Below, in pieces: positions 19,142 to 27,819 of a DNA stretch of 64,000 nt. The number at the start of each line of letters is the position of its first letter. The first letter of the stretch is position 1. A program made the position numbers and the translations under genes. The DNA is taken from assembly GCA_002733715.2 (NCBI GenBank), contig NVWQ02000079.1, positions 1 through 64,000 of the forward strand, in the 5' to 3' direction. The DNA comes from Methylophaga sp. (GTDB lineage Bacteria > Pseudomonadota > Gammaproteobacteria > Nitrosococcales > Methylophagaceae). Below the pieces are notes generated by a model, which searched no databases, was not told the origin of the DNA, and saw only the letters and a program-made list of their open reading frames with translations.

Positions 19142-20082
19142 TGACTATAGTTGACCTAACCACAGAAATTGAGCAATTGGTTATTGATGTAAATACCGCA
19201 GTTACAGCATTGAATGCAGTTCCTGCTGCTGTTGTTGTATCCACAAATGCTCTTACAGCGCAGGTTACTGCTGCTATTGCAACCATACCTACATCAGGCG
19301 AAGTTGATACTCTTATAGCCACATCTATTGATGCTGCTGTTGATGTTAAAATTGATTTACAAGATGTAATAATCCAAAATCAAATTACAACATTAGAGAC
19401 TAATTTAACTGCTTTAATTAGTACAGAAGGTGGTGTTCAAACTAGTGATTTAACAGCATTAGGTGTTTCAGTTAATAATACTATTGTTTCAGGTGATCTT
19501 TCCCAGAAAGCTTATACAGATGCTGAGGTTGTTACACTTAATTTAACCATATCTACGGTAAGTACAGCAGCCACAGCAGCGGGTACAGCAGCAAGTGCTG
19601 CAACTGTAGCAGCAAATCAAGCTACTGCCGCTGTAGCAGCAATTAATTCACCAGCACCTAAATCAGGATTTAGAGTTTTAAAAACTACACAGCAAATTCT
19701 TGCTGCTAATCCAGGTTCTCCTGTTGATACTAAAATTGATTATGATACTGAAATATTTGATATTAATGATGATTATAATCTAGCAAGTAATACTTTTACA
19801 GCAAGTCAAGCTGGATTACATTATTTTCATCATGTTGTGCGTGATGATAACGCAACTGGTCATGCCCGTGGTGCTGAAATTTATCATAACGGTGTTTCAG
19901 TTATACGTAGTATAACTGGTAATTATCAGAGTATTGATTATGAAACACATAGTGTTTCAATTGTACTTCAACTAGATATAGGTGATACTGTTGAACCATA
20001 TTTTTGGGTTAATACTGCTGGTAATGCAAGCCAGATTGAGTATAACGCTAAAGAAACTCAATTTATGGGTTACGCAATATAA
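19141..20082 (+). CDS. tail fibre protein with C1q-like tip, 313 aa
   Basis: Residues about 1-175 are an Ala/Thr/Val-rich coiled-coil shaft (for example TAASAATVAANQATAAVAAI). Residues about 180-313 look like a C1q/TNF-type jelly roll: FRVLKTTQQILAAN, FDINDDYNLASNTFTASQAG, LHYFHHVVRD, then AEIYHNGVSVIRS and VEPYFWVNTAG. Such tips bind cell-surface glycans or proteins, so this is a candidate host-recognition protein. It overlaps the start of the upstream gene by one base. Confidence 0.7.
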   Translation: MTIVDLTTEIEQLVIDVNTAVTALNAVPAAVVVSTNALTAQVTAAIATIPTSGEVDTLIATSIDAAVDVKIDLQDVIIQNQITTLETNLTALISTEGGVQTSDLTALGVSVNNTIVSGDLSQKAYTDAEVVTLNLTISTVSTAATAAGTAASAATVAANQATAAVAAINSPAPKSGFRVLKTTQQILAANPGSPVDTKIDYDTEIFDINDDYNLASNTFTASQAGLHYFHHVVRDDNATGHARGAEIYHNGVSVIRSITGNYQSIDYETHSVSIVLQLDIGDTVEPYFWVNTAGNASQIEYNAKETQFMGYAI

Positions 20083-20103
20083 CTTAACTAAGGGAAAATA
20101 CAC

Positions 20104-20757
20104 ATGTTACCATATAGTGAGATAGTGCCTGATGGTACGGTTTGGATTGAAATACCCAGTATAACGGCTAATATTTCTTTAGCTAATTTACATGTAGATA
20201 ATTTAATTCAATATTTTGTAGGGGCTGCTGAACCAACTGGAGGTGATACATTAATTATCCTTAATGTATTGACTACCCATACTGGTGTAGCAATTGCATA
20301 CAACGAGAAATTATTTATTAGAGCGCCAGTTGGTGCTTCAAATATTGTTATTACTTTAGCTGATATCTATCGATTAACAACTCACGAAGATTTTAGTAAA
20401 ATTGACGCATTACACTTAGTTGCTGCTGCTGCTCTTACTGCTGCACAGAAAGCTAATGATAAATATGCAGACATTGATGCGGATATCGCTTTAACCAATG
20501 GTTATGCAAACCAAGCAGAAGCTGATAAAGATACAATTATTGCTTACCTTACTCAGTTAGGTAATGTTGCAGAAGCAGATGTTATTACTAATACAGCAGC
20601 AATTGCTACAAATGCTGTTAATATTGCTGCTATGACAACTACTCTATCTGATGCTATAGATGCATTGGTTATATCTTTAAGTGCTAGTATTGCTGCTGAT
20701 GTTTCTGTATCTTTGAGTAAAATTAACGGTGCTTCTTATTACATGTCTCAACAATAA
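20104..20757 (+). CDS. tail/appendage protein, 217 aa
   Basis: The N-terminal 95 residues are beta-rich (VWIEIPSITANISLANLHVD, then APVGASNIVITLADIYRLTT), like the head-binding domain of a short tail fibre. The rest is an alanine-rich helical shaft ending in GASYYMSQQ. It stands in a series of short appendage genes and may form one part of a multi-chain fibre. No closer family is recognised. Confidence 0.6.
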   Translation: MLPYSEIVPDGTVWIEIPSITANISLANLHVDNLIQYFVGAAEPTGGDTLIILNVLTTHTGVAIAYNEKLFIRAPVGASNIVITLADIYRLTTHEDFSKIDALHLVAAAALTAAQKANDKYADIDADIALTNGYANQAEADKDTIIAYLTQLGNVAEADVITNTAAIATNAVNIAAMTTTLSDAIDALVISLSASIAADVSVSLSKINGASYYMSQQ

Positions 20758-20772
20758 TTTAAGGAAAATATA

Positions 20773-21525
20773 ATGTCTACAAATCGAAGTTTTATGGCTG
20801 GAACTGCTCTTAAAGTTTTAGCTCATGCTCAAGAAAAAACAGTTATTAATCTTAGTTTTTTAAACCAGGATCCTGCTGTAGATGCGACTTTAACAGTTCG
20901 AAGAATTCTTGCAGAAAATGTTGGAGTTAATAGTGTTGATATTACTACTGCTGGTACTGACTATATTACAATACCTAGTGTAGTTTTTGACGCACCTACT
21001 AGTGGTACAACAGCTTTAGGTACAGCAATTATAGGTATAACATCTATTACTTCTTATGATACTGCTGGTACAGGTTATGTTGTAAGTGATGTAGTCACTT
21101 TAGGTTCTGGTGGAACACTAACTGTAACATCTATAGATGGCTCTGGAGGTATTACAGGAGCTGATATAACCACTCCTGGTACATATTCTGCTTATCCAGC
21201 ACAACCTATAGCAATTACAGGTGGAACAGGTGCTGGTGGTGAAATCTCAGTTAAATTTAAATTAATTGATGTATCAATGACAGAAAAAGGTAATGGTTAT
21301 AAAGCCAGTATACCTAATGTTGTCATTGATGGTGTTGCTACAGGTACTGTTGTTATGGGCGGTACTTACGAAGATTATCAACGAATTGAAAATTCAACTG
21401 TATTAGTTTCAAAATTAGGTAGTTTAGAACTTACTGCTATTGTTCTTGAAATTGGTGATTTGATTGGTGTTATGTCTAATAAAGAAACAATCAGTTGTAA
21501 TTCTTATGGTATTGCTGCTCAATAA
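20773..21525 (+). CDS. tail structural protein with repeated beta turns, 250 aa
   Basis: After MSTNRSFMAGTALKVLAHAQ come several Gly/Thr-rich repeats (SVDITTAGTDYITIPSVVFD, ITSYDTAGTGYVVSDVVTLG, ITGADITTPGTYSAYPAQPI) with the pattern TxGTxY, a beta-solenoid or beta-sandwich repeat seen in phage adhesins. The C-terminus (EDYQRIENSTVLVSKLGSLE) is more globular. Role as a baseplate or adhesin part is inferred from position. Confidence 0.6.
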   Translation: MSTNRSFMAGTALKVLAHAQEKTVINLSFLNQDPAVDATLTVRRILAENVGVNSVDITTAGTDYITIPSVVFDAPTSGTTALGTAIIGITSITSYDTAGTGYVVSDVVTLGSGGTLTVTSIDGSGGITGADITTPGTYSAYPAQPIAITGGTGAGGEISVKFKLIDVSMTEKGNGYKASIPNVVIDGVATGTVVMGGTYEDYQRIENSTVLVSKLGSLELTAIVLEIGDLIGVMSNKETISCNSYGIAAQ

Positions 21526-21549
21526 TTTAATTAAATAAAGGAATATAAA

Positions 21550-22725
21550 ATGAGAAATTTAATTGGTGCTGCTGCTGTAAGTACTGGAAATAAAACAGGT
21601 CGATATAATAAAGTTGATATGTTTCATGTAGCTGGTACATTTGATTGGGTTAAACCTGAAAATCTTGATCCTGATACACCTATTACTGTTCGTGTATGGG
21701 GTGCGGGTGGTGCAGGTGGATGTTATAGTAGTGTTGGTAATTCATTTGGTGGTGGTGCTGGTGGTCTTTCTATTAAAGAAATAAGTTTTGAAGATTTACT
21801 TGCTACAACTGTTATGGCTTTAGGTCTTGGTGCTAAAACACATAATGGCCGTGGTGGTACAACTTCTTTTGGAACACATAATTCTGCAACTGGAGGTAAC
21901 TCTGGTTTTTATAACACTCAAAATGAATCAGGCGGTACTAGACCAATTAGCGATATTGGGGGTTCTGCTAATTACTATGGTCAAGGTGGTATTGGTATTG
22001 GTGGTGATACTAATCGTAGAGGTGGTTGGGGTGGTTTTGGCTCTACTTCACCAACTAGTGGTTATGGTGGTGGTGGTGCTTCTGCACCACATCCTGATGG
22101 TCACTTAGATGGTTTTCATGGTGGTCGTACATCATCTTATGGCGGTGGTGGTGGCGCTTCTATTGCATACAATGGAGGTCAGAATACTATTTCTTATGAT
22201 GGTCAAGGTGGTGCTGGTACTGCTGGCCCAGCAAGTATTGGTGGTCAGCAGAACACGTATGGTACGTCTGTTGGTGGTGGTGGTACTGGTATTTTAGGTG
22301 CTGGTGGTAAAGGTGGTGCAATTAGTAATTATAGTAATGCTATGGTATCTATAGATACTGCGGAAAGTGGTCAGGGTACTCTAATATTGGAACCTAACTA
22401 TATACTATTTGGTGGTGGTGGTGGTGGAGGTGGCTGTATGAATTCCCAATCTTCTGAAACAGGTAGAGCTACAGCAGGTAATGGTGGCCCAGGAGCAGGT
22501 GGTGGTGGTGCAGGTGGGAAAGCATCTTCTACTGCTGGTGGTCTTAATCATGCTGGCAATGGTGGTATGTTAGGTGGTGGTGGTGGTGCAAATCAATATT
22601 CTTATCCAGGTCATGGAGGTAATGCTGCTGGTGGTGGTGGTACTGGTTATGATAAAGGCCCTGAATATGGTAATGGTTGGGGTGGTGATGGTCTCATCAT
22701 TATTCAGTATAATCTAATTTATTAA
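21550..22725 (+). CDS. glycine-rich tail tip protein, 391 aa
   Basis: The N-terminal 90 residues (FHVAGTFDWVKPENLDPDTP and following) resemble the glycine-rich-region tail protein domain often found at fibre tips. From about residue 55 on, the chain is dominated by GGG and GGxGG repeats, suggesting a polyglycine sandwich. In other phages such domains bind receptors and vary rapidly. The repeats give a GGT-rich DNA stretch that could recombine. It precedes a small acidic protein gene and a terminator. Confidence 0.7.
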   Translation: MRNLIGAAAVSTGNKTGRYNKVDMFHVAGTFDWVKPENLDPDTPITVRVWGAGGAGGCYSSVGNSFGGGAGGLSIKEISFEDLLATTVMALGLGAKTHNGRGGTTSFGTHNSATGGNSGFYNTQNESGGTRPISDIGGSANYYGQGGIGIGGDTNRRGGWGGFGSTSPTSGYGGGGASAPHPDGHLDGFHGGRTSSYGGGGGASIAYNGGQNTISYDGQGGAGTAGPASIGGQQNTYGTSVGGGGTGILGAGGKGGAISNYSNAMVSIDTAESGQGTLILEPNYILFGGGGGGGGCMNSQSSETGRATAGNGGPGAGGGGAGGKASSTAGGLNHAGNGGMLGGGGGANQYSYPGHGGNAAGGGGTGYDKGPEYGNGWGGDGLIIIQYNLIY

Positions 22726-22735
22726 GGAAAATATT

Positions 22736-22954
22736 ATGTCTAAAAATTTACATGCAAGAGTTTTAAATAACTTAGTTTTAGAAATATTTGAAGGTGATGT
22801 ACATAAAGCATTTCATCCATTTATTGCATCTCAATTTATTGAAGTACCTGATGATACTGAAGTTGGTATGGTTAAAGATAGTGATAATGAATATGTTATG
22901 TTAGCTATTGAAGAACCTGTTATTCCTGAACCTATTGAAGAAGAAGAAGTTTAA
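22736..22954 (+). CDS. small acidic tail-associated protein, 72 aa
   Basis: Starts MSKNLHARVLNNLVLEIFEG after AAGGAAAA; body FHPFIASQFIEVPDDTEVGM and a very acidic C-terminus (EEPVIPEPIEEEEV). This resembles short proteins placed just after fibre genes in podoviruses, sometimes assembly aids. Last gene of the tail block before a terminator. Confidence 0.65.
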   Translation: MSKNLHARVLNNLVLEIFEGDVHKAFHPFIASQFIEVPDDTEVGMVKDSDNEYVMLAIEEPVIPEPIEEEEV

Positions 22955-22962
22955 TAAAAAAG

Positions 22963-22993
22963 TAGGGATAATTTTAAATTAAGATTATCCCTA
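22963..22993 (+). terminator. rho-independent terminator
   Basis: 10-bp stem TAGGGATAAT/ATTATCCCTA with an 11-base A/T loop, followed by TCAATTTTATT. Separates the tail genes from the lysis cassette. Confidence 0.85.
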
Positions 22994-23015
22994 TCAATTT
23001 TATTAAACTTTTATT

Positions 23016-23045
23016 TTGACTATTTTAAATCTATATGATTAATCT
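23016..23045 (+). promoter_or_regulatory. possible sigma-70-like promoter for the lysis/head genes
   Basis: TTGACT and TAATCT are separated by 18 bases, just after the terminator at 22963-22993 and 34 bases before the next start codon. N4 late genes use the host polymerase. In such AT-rich DNA this match could be chance. Confidence 0.3.
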
Positions 23046-23078
23046 AAAAGTTAATGTTAAATTAAAATAAGGTAATGT

Positions 23079-23339
23079 ATGGAAGATTTTCTCTCTAAAT
23101 TCTTAACACCACAAAATGCAGTAGGAACTATTGCTGGTAGTGTTTTGACTTACTGGTTAATTGCTAAAGGGTGGTTACCTACAAAAAAACAAGCAGAGCT
23201 TGAGGTTTTACTTGCTACAGAAATAAGTAAAAGACAGGAATTAGAAAGACGAATTAGCTCTTTAGAGAAAGATCTTGAACCTTTCAAAGCGTGGGCTGAT
23301 AAATTAGCTGAAGAAGCTATGAATGGGAAAGAAATATAA
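23079..23339 (+). CDS. membrane-anchored coiled-coil protein of the lysis cassette, 86 aa
   Basis: One hydrophobic segment near the N-terminus (AVGTIAGSVLTYWLIAKGWL, about 14-33), then a charged coiled coil (EISKRQELERRISSLEKDLE). The layout is like an inner-membrane spanin or a DUF-type phage lysis protein. No family is certain. It begins the lysis cassette and its stop is one base before the start of the PAS gene. Confidence 0.65.
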   Translation: MEDFLSKFLTPQNAVGTIAGSVLTYWLIAKGWLPTKKQAELEVLLATEISKRQELERRISSLEKDLEPFKAWADKLAEEAMNGKEI

Positions 23340-23340
23340 T

Positions 23341-23706
23341 ATGCTTAATATGCGGTCTGTATCAGCAATAGTTGGTTTTATTAATTCAGAAGATTCTGGG
23401 TTAATTATTATTGATGCTAATAGTAATATTATATTCTTAACACGAAAAGCTTCTAAAATATTAGGTGGTAGTTATAATAAACTTATAGGAACTAATTTAA
23501 ATGAATATATTGGAGGTACTCAATCACACCCTCATAAACAAAATTTAAATAATCTAGTTCCAGAAAATGTAACACACTTTAAAAAACAAGGTGTAGTTAA
23601 AGCTAAAAATTTAGAGGGTAACTCAATCAACGTTAATGTATCAAAACGTAAACGCTTCAAAATTGGTTCTGAAATGTATTACAGTGCTATTATAGAAGCA
23701 GCATAA
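23341..23706 (+). CDS. single PAS-domain protein in the lysis cassette, 121 aa
   Basis: The start at 23341 has GGGAAAG nine bases upstream. Residues about 10-120 form one PAS domain: SGLIIIDANSNIIFLTRKAS, then LIGTNLNEYIGGTQ, and a C-terminal strand set KNLEGNSINVNVSKRKRFKI. The N-terminal part follows the PAS pattern of a beta strand, IIDANSNIIF, a helix with A-S-K-I-L-G, and a loop. There is no kinase or output domain. PAS domains bind small ligands or mediate dimers; here it may sense a signal that tunes lysis, but this is inference. Confidence 0.75.
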   Translation: MLNMRSVSAIVGFINSEDSGLIIIDANSNIIFLTRKASKILGGSYNKLIGTNLNEYIGGTQSHPHKQNLNNLVPENVTHFKKQGVVKAKNLEGNSINVNVSKRKRFKIGSEMYYSAIIEAA

Positions 23707-23717
23707 GGATAGTTAAA

Positions 23718-24677
23718 ATGAACCATATAGGTACAGGGAAACGGTTAAACTCATCAGATATAGGTAAGGCAGCAAAAACACTTGGTGTTGATACAGCAGT
23801 CTTATTAGCCTTCCTGGAGGTAGAGTCAGCAGGTAAAGGATTTACCAGTTTGAACCAGGTAAAAATATTACCAGAGGCACACATATTCTATAGATATCTT
23901 CCTCAAAATCTTAAAGCTCAAGCTATTAAAATAGGTATTGCTTTAAAGAAATGGATTCCAGGAAATTATCGTTTCAATAAATATAAACGTTTCCAACGTA
24001 TGATTGATTTCAATGAGCAAGCTGCATACACATCTGTATCATATGGTCTTGGTCAAATTATGGGATTTAATCATAAAGCTGCGGGCCATAGAACAGCAAA
24101 AGAAATGTATTTAGCTGCTCAACAAGGTGAGTATGAACAGCTTATTCAATTGGTAAATCTAATGAAATCTTGGGGTTTAAATAAAACTCTTGTAAATAAG
24201 GACTTTACAAATCCACTGTCATGGTATCCAGCAGCTAAGCGTTACAACGGTTCTGGATTTAAAAAGAATGGTTATGCTAAGAAATTAGCAAGAGCTTACA
24301 AGAAGCACATATCTAAATCAAACAACCTTGGACATGATATTAGCTACCATGTAAGCACACTTCTTAAACTTGGTTCAAAAGGCGAAGCCGTACGTAATTT
24401 ACAGTTGGATTTACAAGAACTTGGTTATATATTTGTTCATGGTATTGATGGTAGATTCGGTGTAGAAACAGATAATCATCTAAGAAATTATCAAGAAAAT
24501 TCTGAATTAAAAGTAGACGGTTATGCTGGAGATAAAACAATTGCTGCAATTAAAAAAGATGTAGCTGAATTATCTGCTAATAAACTACCTACTAATAAAA
24601 CATTAAATAACCAATTAAATTGGTTAGAGCTTATTACTCTACTTATTAAATCTATTATGAAAGTATTTTTCAAATGA
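23718..24677 (+). CDS. endolysin: N-acetylmuramidase plus peptidoglycan-binding domain, 319 aa
   Basis: Residues about 10-195 match the N-acetylmuramidase family of N4 gp61: AFLEVESAGKGF (about 31-42, with the catalytic glutamate), LPEAHIFYRYL, YTSVSYGLGQIMGFNHKAAG and YPAAKRYNGSGFKKNGYAKK. Residues about 214-280 are a PG_binding_1 domain (LLKLGSKGEAVRNLQLDLQE, DGRFGVETDNHLRNYQ). A hydrophobic C-terminus (LELITLLIKSIMKVFF) may attach to the membrane. It cuts glycan strands of the host wall at lysis and overlaps the holin gene by four bases. Confidence 0.9.
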   Translation: MNHIGTGKRLNSSDIGKAAKTLGVDTAVLLAFLEVESAGKGFTSLNQVKILPEAHIFYRYLPQNLKAQAIKIGIALKKWIPGNYRFNKYKRFQRMIDFNEQAAYTSVSYGLGQIMGFNHKAAGHRTAKEMYLAAQQGEYEQLIQLVNLMKSWGLNKTLVNKDFTNPLSWYPAAKRYNGSGFKKNGYAKKLARAYKKHISKSNNLGHDISYHVSTLLKLGSKGEAVRNLQLDLQELGYIFVHGIDGRFGVETDNHLRNYQENSELKVDGYAGDKTIAAIKKDVAELSANKLPTNKTLNNQLNWLELITLLIKSIMKVFFK

Positions 24678-24874
24678 AAAAATGGTATCAATCTAAAACA
24701 ATGTGGTTTAACACATTAGCTCAAGTAGTTACTATACTTACAGTAGTATTACAATATTTAGACCAATTAGGTTTAACAGATGCACAAACTGCTGTTCTTG
24801 CAATTACTTTTAATATCATAGTTACTGTTGGTAATCAGATATTACGTAAGGTAACTAAAACAGGATTAATTTAA
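24674..24874 (+). CDS. small holin-like membrane protein, 66 aa
   Basis: Starts MKKWYQSKTMWFNTLAQVVT and has two hydrophobic helices (about 10-31 and 37-57) with a basic C-terminus (RKVTKTGLI). Similar short proteins beginning with a KSKTMWFN-type segment act as phage holins. It overlaps the endolysin stop by four bases and the next gene by one, fitting a lysis operon. Confidence 0.75.
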   Translation: MKKWYQSKTMWFNTLAQVVTILTVVLQYLDQLGLTDAQTAVLAITFNIIVTVGNQILRKVTKTGLI

Positions 24875-25254
24875 TGTTTGGCTGGATTATTAAGTTTATA
24901 ACAGGAGGAGGTTTATCTGGTATTGCAGGTGAACTTCGTCAAGCTCATAAAGATAAATTAGATGCTGCAAATGATACGGATCGTATAGCAGCAGAAGTTA
25001 CCATAGTTCAGCTACAAGTACGCCAAAGAGCTATGGTAGAAGGTAAATGGACTTGGTTACCAAAATTAGTAAGAGGTCTTGTAGTAGCCCCATTTATATT
25101 GTTTATATGGAAAGTTATTGTATGGGATAATTTATTACAATTGGGTGCTACAGATCCTATGTCTGAACGTATGTATACTGTTATGAACCTATCTTTAACA
25201 TACTATTTCTTGAGTACTGTTACAGAAGGTGTTATTAGAAAATTTAAGAAATAA
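24874..25254 (+). CDS. 3TM-type holin-like protein, 126 aa
   Basis: Helical N-terminus HKDKLDAANDTDRIAAEVTI, followed by QVRQRAMVEGKWTWLPKLVR and two or three membrane helices (VVAPFILFIWKVIVWDNLL and YTVMNLSLTYYFLSTVTEGV). This order matches the holin family with a HxxKLxAANxxxRI signature, also found in gene transfer agents. It starts at the last base of the previous stop codon. With the 66-aa protein it could form a holin pair. Confidence 0.75.
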   Translation: MFGWIIKFITGGGLSGIAGELRQAHKDKLDAANDTDRIAAEVTIVQLQVRQRAMVEGKWTWLPKLVRGLVVAPFILFIWKVIVWDNLLQLGATDPMSERMYTVMNLSLTYYFLSTVTEGVIRKFKK

Positions 25255-25271
25255 GAATTTGTAAGGAATAT

Positions 25272-27452
25272 ATGATGGAAATGGCTCTTGCGGAAGTATC
25301 TGGTTTAACAGAATGGGAAAATGAACCCAGTGTAATGATATTACAAGAAGATCTTGCTGCATCTAAACCTGCCCATGATGTTCAAGTAGGTAAAATAAAT
25401 ACGTGGAATAATTTACGTAATATAACTGGTTCAGTTAAATTTAAAGCAAATAAAGGTAGGTCTGGTGTTCAACCTAAACTTATTCGTAAGCAAGCTGAAT
25501 GGAGGTATTCAGCATTATCTGAACCATTCTTAGGTACAACTAAATTATTTTCTGTTGAACCTAGAACATTTGAAGATAATAAAGCCTCTAAACAGAACCA
25601 GTTATTGTTGAATTGGCAGTTCAATACTAAAATCAATAAAGTCAATTTCATTGATGAGTATGTTAGAACTACTGTTGATGAAGGTACATCAATTGTTCGT
25701 GTGTCTTGGATCAGAGAAACAGAAATGCGTACTGTACAAGTACCTGTATTTCAATATCTAGAAGCAACACAACAAGAAGAAATAGACGCTCTTCAACAAG
25801 CCCTAGAATTATCTATAGAAAATCCTAATGAGTTTAAAAACTTACCTGAAGAAGCACAAGCTTCTGCTGAATATTTTAAAGAAACTGGTATTCCAAATGT
25901 AGCTCAAATTGCTGGTTATCAAGATACTCAAGAAGAATTTATTGTAAACAATCATCCAAGCTTAGATGTTATTGATCCTGCAAATGTTACGATTGATCCA
26001 TCATGTTTGAGTAAATATGAAGATGCACGATTTTTTATTGTTTCATCAGAAACATCTTACGGTGAACTTAAGAAAGATGGCCGTTATAAAAATCTTGAGA
26101 AAGTTATGTGGGAAAGTAATGCCCCATTATCTCAACCAGATCATGAAACAACAACACCTGACTCATTCAATTTTAAAGATAAAGCACGTAAACGTGTTGT
26201 GTCGTATGAGTATTGGGGTTGGTATGATATTAATAATGATGGCATTCTTAAAGCTATTGTAGCTACATGGATTGGTAATGTAATGATACGTATGGAAGAA
26301 AATCCATACCCTGACCAAAAACCACCATTTATTGTTACAACATATGCACCAGTTAAACGTTCAATATATGGTGAACCAGATGCTGAAATATTAGAAGATA
26401 ATCAAGCTATTCTTGGTGCTGTAACTCGTGGAACTATTGATCTGCTAGGTCGTTCTGCGAACTCTCAACAAGGCTTTGCTAAAGGTTTCATGGATATAAC
26501 CAATAGACGTAGATTTGATTCAGGACAAGATTATGAATATAATCCTGGTTCAGATCCACGCATCAGCGTGTTTCAACATAAATACCCAGAGATACCAAAT
26601 TCTGCCCTTACAATGATGGGTATGCAAAATCAGGAGGCCGAGGCACTGACAGGTGTTAAATCCTTCACAGGAGGTATCTCTGGTGATTCATATGGTGATG
26701 TAGCAACTGGTATTAAAGGTGCATTGGATGCTTCTGCGAAGCGTGAGATGAATATCTTACGTAGATTAGCAAAAGGTGTCCAAGATATTGGTACTAAAAT
26801 TGCATCAATGAATGCTGTATTTTTATCAGAAGAAGAAGTTGTTCGTGTAACGAACACAGAATATGTAGTTATACGCAGAGAAGATCTTAAGGGTAATTTT
26901 GATTTATTGATTGATATATCTACAGCAGAAGTAGATGAAACTAAATCTAATAATCTTGGGTTTATGTTACAGACTATTGGGCCAAATATGGATCCATCTA
27001 TGACTAAACTCATATTAGCAGAGATCGCTACTCTTAAGCGTATGCCTGAGTTAGCTCATAAGATTGAAAAGTATGAGCCTAAACCTGATCCACTACAAGA
27101 AAAGATTAAAGAATTAGAGGCTGCTAAACTTGAAGCGGAAGTTATGGAACTTCAATCTAAGATAGAATTGAATAAAGCTAAAGCTCAAGAAGCTTATTCT
27201 CAAGCTGCTCAAAATGGATTAGATTTGACAGAACAAGCAGATGGGACTAAACATGCAAGAGAGATTGAAAAACAATCTGGACAAGCAAAAGGAAATCAAA
27301 ACTTAGAAGTTACTAAAAGTATATTAAAATCTTTGAAGCCAGATGAGTCTAAACCGAACATTGAAGCTGCTGTTGGATTTAATCAATTATCTAAATTATT
27401 GGATAATGCAGATACTCAGAACTCTCCAAGTTATGGTAATTATGTAAACTAA
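25272..27452 (+). CDS. portal protein (N4 gp59-like), 726 aa
   Basis: Length, order and composition match the N4 portal. The chain has the typical portal crown of a helical C-terminus (about 600-726: EKIKELEAAKLEAEVMELQS, rich in E, K, A and Q). The central part contains YGEPDAEILEDNQAILGAVT and TGVKSFTGGISGDSYGDVAT, segments well kept in this family. It forms the dodecameric gate for DNA and for exit of the virion RNAP. Two adjacent ATG codons make the start ambiguous by one residue. Confidence 0.9.
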   Translation: MMEMALAEVSGLTEWENEPSVMILQEDLAASKPAHDVQVGKINTWNNLRNITGSVKFKANKGRSGVQPKLIRKQAEWRYSALSEPFLGTTKLFSVEPRTFEDNKASKQNQLLLNWQFNTKINKVNFIDEYVRTTVDEGTSIVRVSWIRETEMRTVQVPVFQYLEATQQEEIDALQQALELSIENPNEFKNLPEEAQASAEYFKETGIPNVAQIAGYQDTQEEFIVNNHPSLDVIDPANVTIDPSCLSKYEDARFFIVSSETSYGELKKDGRYKNLEKVMWESNAPLSQPDHETTTPDSFNFKDKARKRVVSYEYWGWYDINNDGILKAIVATWIGNVMIRMEENPYPDQKPPFIVTTYAPVKRSIYGEPDAEILEDNQAILGAVTRGTIDLLGRSANSQQGFAKGFMDITNRRRFDSGQDYEYNPGSDPRISVFQHKYPEIPNSALTMMGMQNQEAEALTGVKSFTGGISGDSYGDVATGIKGALDASAKREMNILRRLAKGVQDIGTKIASMNAVFLSEEEVVRVTNTEYVVIRREDLKGNFDLLIDISTAEVDETKSNNLGFMLQTIGPNMDPSMTKLILAEIATLKRMPELAHKIEKYEPKPDPLQEKIKELEAAKLEAEVMELQSKIELNKAKAQEAYSQAAQNGLDLTEQADGTKHAREIEKQSGQAKGNQNLEVTKSILKSLKPDESKPNIEAAVGFNQLSKLLDNADTQNSPSYGNYVN

Positions 27453-27465
27453 CGAGGAAACTTAA

Positions 27466-27819
27466 ATGTCTCAAAATGAAATAGAAGAAATTGAAGTATC
27501 AATTGAAGAAGCTAAACAAGTTGTTGCACGAGGTGATTTATTAAATAAACTTATCAATACTCCTGAATTTCAGGAACTTGTAGATAAGGGTTATTTTAAT
27601 GATGAAGCTATTAGACTCGTTAATCTATATAATGATCCTAGTGTTCCAGTAGATGCTCGCGCACTTGTTGCAAATGATCTTGGTGGTATTGGTGCTTTTA
27701 AAAGGTATCTTCGTGTTATTGGTATGATGGCTCAGACAGCTCAGAATGAAATTGATAGTCATAAGGCTAACTTGGAATATATTCAAGAAGAAATGTCACA
27801 AGAACATGGTGATGTATAA
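27466..27819 (+). CDS. N4 gp58-like protein, 117 aa
   Basis: An acidic helical protein (NEIEEIEVSIEEAKQVVARG) between portal and scaffold, in the N4 gp58 position. It starts after GAGGAAACTTAA and overlaps the scaffold start by one base. No motif gives its function; by position it is a head-assembly factor. Confidence 0.7.
   Translation: MSQNEIEEIEVSIEEAKQVVARGDLLNKLINTPEFQELVDKGYFNDEAIRLVNLYNDPSVPVDARALVANDLGGIGAFKRYLRVIGMMAQTAQNEIDSHKANLEYIQEEMSQEHGDV

Noticed and set aside
21827-22297. Plus-strand frames inside the glycine-rich protein gene
   Set aside because: Out-of-frame readings of GGT repeats giving valine/leucine-rich products without start signals.
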